Source: CAYUUW01 sp964448005
GTDB lineage: Bacteria; Patescibacteriota; Gracilibacteria; UM-FILTER-43-11
DNA length: 6,719 bases
Direction: 5' to 3'
Assembly (NCBI GenBank): GCA_964448005.1
Contig: CAYUUW010000065.1
Span: forward strand, 1 to 6,719
The notes under the pieces were generated by a model. That model did not search any database, had not been told where the DNA came from, and was given only the letters and a program-made list of their open reading frames with translations. Numbering within the stretch: position 1 is the first letter of the stretch; the number at the start of each line of letters is the position of its first letter. Below are positions 1 to 5,608 of this stretch, in pieces. A program made the position numbers and the translations under genes.

Positions 1-156
1 CACGTTAGGGTTAATAGTTTAACCTAAGTGTTCGGTTTGGTTTCTGAATTAGGGAAAAAACTTTCCGGCCTCATTCCTTCGCCCATCGTGCCCCTTCGGG
101 AGAAGTCGAGCGTCCAGGATGGACTGAGCCTGAAGGGGGTTTAGTCCGCTCTGTGA

Positions 157-2187
157 CTAGCTTGAGCCGAAAATCTTTTCAGTGATCTTGTCGACGCAAC
201 TTGTGGAAATCAGAGGCGTTTTCTGCGAAAGATATTGTAAGTCTGATTGGGAAATGTTAAATGCCTCTTTGCTAAAAATCCAATCCCCGTAAGCCTTTTC
301 CAATGCGGCTCTAAGCTCCTTTTTGCAAAGTTGAGGAATCGTCATTGCTTCTAGCTCGCTCCAGATTATTGATATTTCCTGATAATAAGAGGATGAAGGC
401 TGATCAGTATAGGGGGCCATCTGCTCATCGGGGGGAGCCATTGGATCGGAAGGAAATGCCTCCTCGGCTTCGTTATCAAGACCGAAAGGATCAAATGAAT
501 TTTCCGCTTCTATGACAGCGGTGGGAGGAACCTCATTGATGCCCTGAATGTTTCCAAGGCTATCGAATTTTGCGATCCCTTCATCAGCCTCTTCGGAAAA
601 AGAGGTTCTTGGATTCCCCTTATAGCGAATGACAGAAGAATCGTAAGCTCTTCCGTACAGCGAATCGGTGACCGATAGTTCCACCATGGAATTGTCAAAG
701 GCATCAATGTAAGCCTCCTTTACTTTGAAAGGAAGGCCAAGAATAAGGGAGCTGCCACTAATATAGGCATTCAGGGCCTCCGCATTGCCTCCTTCCAAAT
801 GCAATTGATTGTTGTCGTAGAGGCCCAGATTCAATACCCGGAAGTCAAAATCCTTTACGGTTATGACCGATGAGTCCCATGCGCTTAACGTTTCGAAATC
901 CGGGGCGGTGATGACAACGTCCATTCCTGCGGCTTCACACAATGGATTGAAGGGGAGGATTTTTTTCCGCTTGATCTCCAGCGTTACCCCTATTACTTGG
1001 GGTTCAAATAACCCCTCACAGAAACTGCTTTTAATTTCGATTTTATATTTTTCTCCCGGAACAACGGTCGCTTGGCGCACGGGATGTTGAATATAGATGT
1101 AATCAAAGGAGGGGATTTGATCAAAAATTTGAATTTCCTTGCTTTCATTGTTCAACTCTTTTTGCATCACTTCACGCGCTCGGGGAGCCAGGTCCAAAGC
1201 TCCTAATGCGGTAATTAACCCTCCTACCAAAAATAGGCTAATTAAGGCTACTCCTTTCCCAGCTGTAAAGAGCCATCTCTTCTTTATGGGTGACATAAAA
1301 ACAGAAATCAACGCAATAAACACGACCAATCCCGCCATATAGACACCCATCAAAAACAGGTAAAAAGAAGCTCTGCTCGTCAGGGCATCCAAGGGAAGTT
1401 GAATGAAGTAAGGATAAAGATGAAAAGCTAAGGCAAGCATCATCAGAGTAAAGGCGACTGTCGCTAAAATTAGGATGGGAGTGACGAAAATACTGACGAT
1501 TTTGAGAATAAAAAGAATGAACTTAAGAACAAATTCCACCAATGCCGTCACAAGCTGACCCAAGCCCTTGAAAATGCCGCCTATTTTCCGATCCAGGCCT
1601 TCGGGCATTTTAATGTCCTTCACTTTTCCTTCCACATCCTTGGCGATGGCGGCCAAATCGAATTTATACCCCGTCATGGCCTCTTTTTCGGCCGTGGTTT
1701 GAGCTTCGGCAACAAAAATCCAAAGCAGGCCGTAGGCAAAGATTCCCAGTCCTCCAAAGAAAATGCTGACGAAGAACAGCAGGCGAAACAGGCGCACATC
1801 TACCTGAAAATAATTGGCGAGCCCCGAACACACTCCTGCAATCACACGCTTGTCAGGATCGCGATAGAAATGCTTTTTTATCTTGGGGCCGCTCTCCCCC
1901 TCCTTTTCTTCTTGGGCCTCTTCTGCCTCAAAATCCTCCACTCGGCCCATCACTTCAATGAGGGCTTCAATGTCTTTTTTCAGGAGCACCTGTTTTCCGG
2001 GGCTGATTCCTTCCGCAAAATGCTCGGCCATGCGGCTTTCCAGATCCGTCACGATCTCGTCCCTCCCCTCATGCTTGCTGAAGTGTTTCTGAACGGATTT
2101 CAGGTAATCGGAAAACATTTGATACGCCGATTCGGTCATGTGGAAAACGGCTCCATTGATGCTGACCGGGGTGGTTTTACTGGCCAT
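157..2187 (-). CDS. PspC-domain multi-pass membrane protein with GIN-like (DUF2807-type) extracytoplasmic domain
   Basis: 676 aa, probably an inner-membrane stress or envelope protein; no enzymatic role is evident. Residues 1-90 match the N-terminal module seen ahead of PspC in PadR-linked proteins (SINGAVFHMTESAYQ, then DEIVTDLESRMAEHF). Residues 105-162 form the PspC domain (YRDPDKRVIAGVCSGLANYF, then a hydrophobic GGLGIFAYGLLWIFV segment). Further membrane segments lie at about 211-256, 274-299 and 305-334. Residues about 355-527 carry a repeating pattern (WDSSVITV, YDNNQLHLEG, SGSSLILGL, FDNSMVELSV, YDSSVIRYKGNP) typical of the head-GIN/DUF2807 beta-repeat domain. Residues 530-605 are acidic and Pro-rich, and an unrecognised tail of about 70 aa follows. 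The ATG overlaps the padR end by 11 bp, so the two are probably translationally coupled; no Shine-Dalgarno is visible. The domain calls are firm. The function (membrane stress sensing, or output of the PadR switch) is inferred. Confidence 0.93.
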   Translation of the reverse strand: MASKTTPVSINGAVFHMTESAYQMFSDYLKSVQKHFSKHEGRDEIVTDLESRMAEHFAEGISPGKQVLLKKDIEALIEVMGRVEDFEAEEAQEEKEGESGPKIKKHFYRDPDKRVIAGVCSGLANYFQVDVRLFRLLFFVSIFFGGLGIFAYGLLWIFVAEAQTTAEKEAMTGYKFDLAAIAKDVEGKVKDIKMPEGLDRKIGGIFKGLGQLVTALVEFVLKFILFILKIVSIFVTPILILATVAFTLMMLALAFHLYPYFIQLPLDALTSRASFYLFLMGVYMAGLVVFIALISVFMSPIKKRWLFTAGKGVALISLFLVGGLITALGALDLAPRAREVMQKELNNESKEIQIFDQIPSFDYIYIQHPVRQATVVPGEKYKIEIKSSFCEGLFEPQVIGVTLEIKRKKILPFNPLCEAAGMDVVITAPDFETLSAWDSSVITVKDFDFRVLNLGLYDNNQLHLEGGNAEALNAYISGSSLILGLPFKVKEAYIDAFDNSMVELSVTDSLYGRAYDSSVIRYKGNPRTSFSEEADEGIAKFDSLGNIQGINEVPPTAVIEAENSFDPFGLDNEAEEAFPSDPMAPPDEQMAPYTDQPSSSYYQEISIIWSELEAMTIPQLCKKELRAALEKAYGDWIFSKEAFNISQSDLQYLSQKTPLISTSCVDKITEKIFGSS

Positions 2188-2512
2188 AGGATTTGATTAG
2201 GGAATTAAGGGAATTGGAAAATTTCTGCCAACTTTCCTGAAGGCTTTCGAGGGATTTTTTGCCTTCGGGCGTCAGCGTGTAGTACTTGCGAGGCGGACCG
2301 CCGCTGGATTCCTGCCACTCGTAGGTGAGGAGCTTGGCGTTCTTGAGGCGGGTCAGCAGGGGGTACAAGGTTCCCTCCACGACAATCAGATCTGCTTTTT
2401 TCAGCTGCTTGAGAATGTCCGAAGCGTAGACCGGCCCTCCCGAGACGACCAGCAGGGTGCAGAACTCCAGCGTGCCTTTGCGCATTTGGGCCTTGGTGTT
2501 TTCCAGATTCAT
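2177..2512 (-). CDS. PadR-family transcriptional repressor
   Basis: 111 aa, the usual length for a short PadR (subfamily 1) winged-helix repressor. The family signature is clear: NTKAQMRKGTLEFCTLLVV at the start of the winged helix, YASDILKQLKKADLIVVEGT in the recognition region, LYPLLTRLKNAKLL, then the wing SSGGPPRKYYTLTPEGKK. A short amphipathic helix at about 85-109 would form the dimer interface. The chosen ATG gives the standard N-terminus of this subfamily, although no Shine-Dalgarno precedes it. It is the first gene of an operon with the PspC protein gene, a pairing widespread in bacteria. The palindrome at 2554-2572 upstream makes autorepression very likely. The effector cannot be told from the sequence; PadR proteins often sense phenolics, drugs or membrane-active compounds. 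Confidence 0.96.
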   Translation of the reverse strand: MNLENTKAQMRKGTLEFCTLLVVSGGPVYASDILKQLKKADLIVVEGTLYPLLTRLKNAKLLTYEWQESSGGPPRKYYTLTPEGKKSLESLQESWQKFSNSLNSLIKSYGQ

Positions 2513-2524
2513 AGGAATGAGGTG

Positions 2525-2538
2525 AGGTTCCTGAACCT
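2525..2538. repeat. Short perfect inverted repeat in the padR leader
   Basis: AGGTTC-CT-GAACCT has two 6-bp perfect arms with a 2-bp centre. It lies 13 bp upstream of the padR start codon and downstream of the candidate promoter. It could be a second operator or a small RNA hairpin near the ribosome entry site. Nothing else supports a role. Confidence 0.35.
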
Positions 2539-2568
2539 AATTTAGATTAATAGTACCTTGTATTACAA
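2539..2568 (-). promoter_or_regulatory. Candidate promoter of the padR-pspC operon
   Basis: On the minus strand, TTGTAA (plus positions 2563-2568) and TAAATT (2539-2544) are separated by 18 bp. Each matches the sigma-70 boxes at 4 of 6 positions. The -35 box lies inside the PadR palindrome, as expected for a repressed promoter. TACTAT at 2550-2555 is an alternative -10, so the exact boxes are uncertain. Confidence 0.4.
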
Positions 2569-2572
2569 GGTA
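2554..2572 (-). promoter_or_regulatory. PadR operator palindrome
   Basis: A perfect inverted repeat, TACCTTGT-ATT-ACAAGGTA (8-bp arms, 3-bp centre), lies 42 bp upstream of the padR ATG. Palindromes of this type are the known binding sites of PadR-family repressors. The right arm overlaps the candidate -35 box, so binding would block initiation of the padR-pspC operon. Binding by this particular PadR is inferred from position and symmetry. Confidence 0.85.
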
Positions 2573-2641
2573 ATTTGCATAATTTAATCTCCAGGGCGCA
2601 GCCGCCCATCGCCAAAAGGCCTGCCAATGGGGCGAATCCCC

Positions 2642-3274
2642 CTACTTCTCCAGAACCCTGGCGAAGCTGTAGAGCGTCTTTCCTCCTGTTCGGGAGAAAA
2701 CCTGATCGTGGCTCAGCCTGATCCGTTTTCCGCTCAGCGTGTCGGAGACCCAGATTCCGTCCTCGTCGAACGAATAGGCGGCCACCGCATGCAGCACCCA
2801 TTTTCCGCCGCCCAGCGGATACTTGTAGGTCAGCACCACGGGCTCCCCTTGGGCCAGCAGCTCGAAAAGCGCCTTGGCCCGATTGCTCCAGTGGAATTCC
2901 AGCCCGTAGGCCTCGGCCAGGCGGTCTTTGTATTCGGCCTTCCAAAGCTCTTCCCTGGGCTTCTGGATGCGCTCCTCCATCTCCAGCGGATCGAAAGGGC
3001 GGCCTCTTTCCTGCAGGATGTGCCCCACGGCATAGCCGAAGCAGCCGTTGAGGTACTGGAAGCTGGCGGGAAAGGCGTGCTCGGGGGCCAGTGCCGGCTC
3101 CATGCTGGAGGCCAGGAGCGAGATGTCCACGATGGGCTCCGCCTGCCTCCCCAGGGCCTTGCTCAAGATCCGGGAGGTTGCCTCGGAGGCGGGCTGCCAA
3201 AAGGCCCAGGCAAACAGGCCTGCGATCAGCAGGCAGGCAAACAGGGCAAGGGGTCTTGGGCGTCTGCCGGGCAT
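2642..3274 (-). CDS. Membrane-anchored C39-like papain-fold cysteine peptidase
   Basis: 210 aa from the ATG at 3274. A longer reading frame runs up to 3520, but the extra part is low-complexity, lies across the divergent gene and its promoter, and lacks family similarity. Residues 1-25 are a positively charged N-terminus (RRPRP) plus a hydrophobic segment (LALFACLLIAGLFAWAF), a membrane anchor or signal peptide, so the enzyme would act outside the cytoplasm. The rest resembles the peptidase_C39_2 (YvpB-like) fold: Gln73 (oxyanion) and Cys78 in FQYLNGCFGYAVGHIL, His162 in WVLHAVAAYSFDEDG, and Asp178 in IWVSDTLSG. All four expected active-site residues are in order and suitably spaced. The usual CGPA after the cysteine is replaced by CFGYA. 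No Shine-Dalgarno or clear promoter is visible. The substrate is unknown. The family assignment rests on these motifs only. Confidence 0.72.
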   Translation of the reverse strand: MPGRRPRPLALFACLLIAGLFAWAFWQPASEATSRILSKALGRQAEPIVDISLLASSMEPALAPEHAFPASFQYLNGCFGYAVGHILQERGRPFDPLEMEERIQKPREELWKAEYKDRLAEAYGLEFHWSNRAKALFELLAQGEPVVLTYKYPLGGGKWVLHAVAAYSFDEDGIWVSDTLSGKRIRLSHDQVFSRTGGKTLYSFARVLEK

Positions 3275-3352
3275 GGGAGCGCATTTATGAGTTCTGAACT
3301 GCCTCAGCTTAGCACAGCCTGCGGCAGCCTGAAGGGGTTCCGGCCCGCACTC

Positions 3353-3380
3353 TTGACAAAACTTCTTTTTTTGATAGAAT
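3353..3380 (+). promoter_or_regulatory. Near-consensus sigma-70 promoter
   Basis: TTGACA (3353-3358, perfect) is followed after 16 bp by TAGAAT (3375-3380, 5 of 6). The predicted start of transcription near 3387 lies about 18 nt ahead of the ATG at 3405. It is the best promoter match in the window and supports the short gene that follows. Confidence 0.7.
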
Positions 3381-3404
3381 CGAGTCCAATTAATTCCCCT
3401 CAGA

Positions 3405-3779
3405 ATGCCCCTCCAGGTGGTGAGAGAGCCTCTCCCAGGGCCTTCTTCCGAGCTAGGCGATTCGCATCCGGAAGAACGGGTTGAGCTGGCCGTCGAGAAC
3501 CGATTGGTTCCTTGGGTCATTCTGTGGCGCTGCCGGGTGTGGATCCTTTCCCAGCCGGACGCTTTTCCTGCTTCTCCGCAAAGGATCGAGCATATTCTGC
3601 CGGGCCTGCCCTACAATAGGGATTTTTACGAGACCTGCTTCCGATACCTTGAGGCGAGGGATGATGCTTTTTCTGTGGGCCTTTTGCCCTTGGCCGAACG
3701 CTTCGCCAGGCCCCCTTTCTCCAAAAACCCCTTCCATGTGGCTTTGGCCCGGGCGATTGCGGATAGGCTTGGCGCCTAG
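3405..3779 (+). CDS. Hypothetical protein, orphan 124 aa
   Basis: I do not recognise this protein. It is 124 aa, with a Pro/Ser/Glu-rich start (about 1-30), a hydrophobic, Trp-rich stretch VPWVILWRCRVWIL at about 35-48, and a probably helical second half with FYETCFRYLEARDD and a basic C-terminal helix (FHVALARAIADRLGA). There is no signal peptide. It is transcribed away from the peptidase gene. The sigma-70 promoter placed about 25 bp upstream is the main reason to accept it as real. No Shine-Dalgarno is visible, though most other genes here also lack one, and an internal GTG start (3417 or 3420) is possible. It has a single-gene context: its 3' end faces the minus-strand cassette genes. Confidence 0.5.
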   Translation: MPLQVVREPLPGPSSELGDSHPEERVELAVENRLVPWVILWRCRVWILSQPDAFPASPQRIEHILPGLPYNRDFYETCFRYLEARDDAFSVGLLPLAERFARPPFSKNPFHVALARAIADRLGA

Positions 3780-3931
3780 GCTTGAACCCGCAGGCTAGGT
3801 TTCGTCCTTTCTGAAATAGGGCTGAAGACCATGCTTTGGCTTCGGGGGTCGCATAGGACTTCCCCCAGCAGCGCAGTCAGGGCGATCCGCTCGGACTCTG
3901 GCAATTTTGGATCGCAAAGAAACCGGCTCAT
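3776..3931 (-). CDS. Doubtful small ORF, 51 aa
   Basis: A 51-codon ATG frame lies in the 247-bp stretch between the orphan gene and the first cassette terminator. Its product starts MSRFLCDPKLPESERIALTA. It looks more protein-like than the overlapping 62-codon frame (3795-3983): a helix-forming LPESERIALTALLGEVL is flanked by two similar LCDPK and LCDPR motifs. It has no Shine-Dalgarno and no clear promoter, and overlaps the end of the plus-strand gene by 4 bp. It may be a gene remnant or chance. The 7-bp inverted repeat GCGATCC/GGATCGC (3882-3888 and 3909-3915) within it partly reflects the repeated codons. Nothing else was found in 3780-4026. Confidence 0.25.
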   Translation of the reverse strand: MSRFLCDPKLPESERIALTALLGEVLCDPRSQSMVFSPISERTKPSLRVQA

Positions 3932-4026
3932 AAAATGCAGCTAGGCAACTAGAGTGGAGGGGGCCAGCACGGTACTCCGGCACGCTGCCTTTTTAAAGGG
4001 CCTTTGGCTTCCGGCCGACCGACATG

Positions 4027-4056
4027 AAAAAATCCCCGCAGCGCGATGCTGCGGGG
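4027..4056 (-). terminator. Rho-independent terminator of cassette gene A
   Basis: On the minus strand, CCCCGCAGC-ATCGC-GCTGCGGGG is a perfect 9-bp stem with a 5-nt loop, followed by A and six T. It starts 16 nt after the stop of the 4073-4741 gene. The stem core and loop match the terminator of the second cassette gene (one mismatch in 20 nt). Confidence 0.93.
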
Positions 4057-4072
4057 CGTGAGCCCGGGACCC

Positions 4073-4741
4073 CTAATCCTGGTGCAAGGGGCAAGGAGTG
4101 CTTTGCCCCCAGAGCCCTGCGAGGGTGTGCAACCAATGGAAGTCTCCGTCATTTTCTCCGTTCTGAGAGGTGGCCTCGCGGACTTCCTGCGTCACGTGGC
4201 ACAGCAGGACCATGAGGTAGAGCCATTGAAACATTTTCGGAAAGGCTTGTTGGTTTGGCTCGTAGCTTCCGCCAAGCCTCTGCCGGGCGCCTTCTTCAGC
4301 CAGGTGGTCCTCGCAGATCCTCTGGATAATCTGCAGGGCTCCCTGCACCTCGTCCCGATCGTAGATCGCATCCACATTGATGGGGGTGCATTCTGTGCCG
4401 AAGCACGGCGGGATCTCCATGGCTTCGACCAGGCCGCTTAGCCCCCTGTGGAGGTGAAGCCAATGAGCATCTCGCCTATCCTCCAGCTTGCTCGTGAGGA
4501 GAATCGATTGGCACGCCGCCTTCGCGCAGAGCCGCAAATTTAGCCATTTCGCAAATCCGAGTTGTGGCATTTCGTTCCGATGGATCTGCTTCAGCCGCTC
4601 TCGATCCCGGGCATCGAGGCCTTCGATGTGATTTGCGCATTCTCGCTGCATCACGCCGATGGCCGAAGGGATGGCTTGATCCGGGAGGGCCATCATCTGC
4701 TCAATGGCCCGTTGAACGGCTTCAGTTATCTCCAGTGCCAT
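4073..4741 (-). CDS. Cys/His-rich helical protein of unrecognised family (cassette gene A)
   Basis: 222 aa, cytoplasmic by appearance, no known domain recognised. It is a paralogue of the 4918-5523 product, about 40% identical from Val30 to the C-terminus. Positions shared by both, in this protein's numbering: C35-x2-H38, H54-R, W66, C72-A-K-A, W94-x-H96, C113-F-G-x2-C118, VD at 123-124, C143-E, WLY-x-MVL-x-C181-H182-V, H202-W-x-H205 and P-C217. Seven cysteines and six histidines kept at this level of divergence suggest metal binding or a redox role; that is inference. The N-terminus is 17 residues longer than in the paralogue. The ATG is fixed by the conserved leader and the AAGGAAGT Shine-Dalgarno (4747-4754). 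It is transcribed alone between its own promoter and terminator. A long antisense frame exists, but the regulatory signals lie on this strand. Confidence 0.85.
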   Translation of the reverse strand: MALEITEAVQRAIEQMMALPDQAIPSAIGVMQRECANHIEGLDARDRERLKQIHRNEMPQLGFAKWLNLRLCAKAACQSILLTSKLEDRRDAHWLHLHRGLSGLVEAMEIPPCFGTECTPINVDAIYDRDEVQGALQIIQRICEDHLAEEGARQRLGGSYEPNQQAFPKMFQWLYLMVLLCHVTQEVREATSQNGENDGDFHWLHTLAGLWGQSTPCPLHQD

Positions 4742-4802
4742 GCGTCACTTCCTTTCTGGGTGAGTCGGAACCTGCACTGCGCAGATTCCGGGCCAATAGG
4801 CC
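4742..4802 (-). promoter_or_regulatory. Conserved structured 5' leader, copy A
   Basis: This 61-bp leader ends at the start codon and matches the leader of cassette gene B at 57 of 61 positions. Read on the minus strand: GGCC-TATT-GGCC (4791-4802), directly followed by the stem CGGAATCTGC/GCAGGTTCCG (10 bp with one G-U pair, loop GCAGT, 4766-4790), then a linker and AAGGAAGT (4747-4754), 5 nt before ATG. The four differences from copy B fall in the loop, the linker and the Shine-Dalgarno-to-ATG spacer, never in the stem. This suggests an RNA element controlling translation; a DNA operator is the alternative. Confidence 0.75.
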
Positions 4803-4823
4803 GGGGTGAACATGGGTAGCGGC

Positions 4824-4852
4824 AAAGTAATATATTTTTATCAAAAACGCAA
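4824..4852 (-). promoter_or_regulatory. Candidate promoter of cassette gene A
   Basis: On the minus strand, TTGCGT (4847-4852) and TACTTT (4824-4829) are 17 bp apart with an AT-rich spacer. The boxes are weak alone, but the layout TTGC[AG]TTTTT, AAAAATAT, TAnnTTGC is repeated upstream of gene B at nearly the same distance from the leader. This implies a 5' UTR of about 75-80 nt. Confidence 0.45.
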
Positions 4853-4869
4853 GGCCTGGTCCGGCCTGC

Positions 4870-4903
4870 AAAAAAGGAGCCCCGCAGCGCGAGGCTGCGA
4901 GGC
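4870..4903 (-). terminator. Rho-independent terminator of cassette gene B
   Basis: On the minus strand, GCCTCGCAGC-CTCGC-GCTGCGGGGC forms a 10-bp stem (one G-U), followed by TCC and six T. It begins 14 nt after the stop of the 4918-5523 gene. A second small hairpin (AGGCC/GGCCT, 4852-4867) sits just downstream and overlaps the start of the next promoter. Confidence 0.92.
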
Positions 4904-4917
4904 TTTCGTACCGGCTC

Positions 4918-5523
4918 CTAGACCGGGCTGAGCCTGATGCAAGGGATGCCGATTTTGGAATCCCCCCGAAAGGTGTGCTCCCAGTGCCAAGCCCCTTCGC
5001 TTTCGCCACCAGGATGGATGCCCTCATGGATCTTTTTATGCACGTGGCACATCAGGACCATGGCGTAGAGCCATTGAGACATGTCCCGGAAGATTCCTTC
5101 ATCCAGCTCGTATTCCCCGCGGAGTGCCTCTTGGGCGGCTTCGAGACTCTCTTCGCAAGCATTTTGGATGACTTTGAGAGCCTTCTGCACGTCAGCTTGC
5201 TCCCAGATGATGTCCACGCTGACGATGCCGCAACGAGCTCCGAAGCACTGGGGAACGTCCATTTCCTCCAGCATGGCGCGCAGGCCGGTTCGCATGTGAT
5301 TCCAATAGTTTTCGCGTCGGCCGGCCGAGGTTCCGATCATTTCGGACAGAGCTTTTGCGCAGACCCGCAGAGCCAGCCATTCTTCGAATTCGAGTCGGGG
5401 CAGTTCTGCCCTATGGAGCTGGTTCAGCCGCCCTTGCTCTGAAGCGCTGAGATCTTGGCGGTGCTTTCCGCAGGCTTGCTGGATCACGCAGAAGCATATG
5501 AGGATGCGCTCTCCCGTTGTCAT
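4918..5523 (-). CDS. Cys/His-rich helical protein of unrecognised family (cassette gene B)
   Basis: 201 aa from the ATG at 5523. An open frame continues 60 codons upstream, but that part is the leader and promoter. The AAGGAAGT Shine-Dalgarno (5529-5536) and the paralogue both point to 5523; the same frame in copy A has a TGA. I recognise no known domain. Residues shared with the paralogue, in this numbering: C18-x2-H21, H37-R, W49, C55-A-K-A, W74-x-H76, C93-F-G-x2-C98, VD at 103-104, C123-E, WLY-x-MVL-x-C159-H160-V, H180-W-x-H183 and P-C195. The N-terminus adds its own cysteines (ILICFC). Predicted to be mostly helical and soluble. It is the upstream member of the tandem pair and is transcribed divergently from typA. 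A metal-binding or redox function is inferred only from the Cys/His conservation. Confidence 0.85.
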   Translation of the reverse strand: MTTGERILICFCVIQQACGKHRQDLSASEQGRLNQLHRAELPRLEFEEWLALRVCAKALSEMIGTSAGRRENYWNHMRTGLRAMLEEMDVPQCFGARCGIVSVDIIWEQADVQKALKVIQNACEESLEAAQEALRGEYELDEGIFRDMSQWLYAMVLMCHVHKKIHEGIHPGGESEGAWHWEHTFRGDSKIGIPCIRLSPV

Positions 5524-5584
5524 GCGCCACTTCCTTTCTGGGTTATTCGGAACCTGCACCGCGCAGATTCCGGGCCAATAGGCC
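5524..5584 (-). promoter_or_regulatory. Conserved structured 5' leader, copy B
   Basis: Second copy of the 61-bp leader. GGCC-TATT-GGCC is at 5573-5584. The 10-bp stem CGGAATCTGC/GCAGGTTCCG with loop GCGGT is at 5548-5572, and AAGGAAGT is at 5529-5536. Similarity to copy A stops abruptly at the outer GGCC (5584) on one side and at the start codon on the other. The element is therefore a discrete unit and not the edge of a long recent duplication. Confidence 0.75.
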
Positions 5585-5608
5585 AAGAGGCGAAGCATTT
5601 CAAAATGC

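Noticed and set aside
1..156. Terminator for the PspC protein gene in the left 156 bp
   Set aside because: Several short inverted repeats exist (for example GGACT/AGTCC at 121-147), but none is directly followed by a T-run on the minus strand. The T-run at 55-60 has no proper stem before it.
2594..2607. GGGCG/CGCCC hairpin downstream of the peptidase gene as a terminator
   Set aside because: The stem is only 5 bp and is not followed by a T-run on the minus strand.
2642..3520. Start of the peptidase at 3520, giving 292 aa
   Set aside because: The added N-terminal part is Ser/Arg-rich, covers the divergent promoter and gene start, and would place the membrane segment internally.
3775..3805. 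Possible tRNA T-arm (GGTTCAAGCC on the minus strand)
   Set aside because: The flanking bases do not form a 5-bp T-stem, and no acceptor or anticodon arm can be built around it.
4073..4125. A frameshift at the C-terminus of cassette gene A, suggested by a similar CCCTTGCA-CAGG string read in different frames in the two genes
   Set aside because: The two C-termini align in frame for 13 codons from HT to PC without gaps; the shared string is an offset, chance match.
4046..5442. Long antisense frames on the plus strand opposite both cassette genes (4046-4441 and 4975-5442)
   Set aside because: Their resemblance to each other is the mirror of the minus-strand homology. Leaders, Shine-Dalgarno sites and U-tract terminators all belong to the minus strand.
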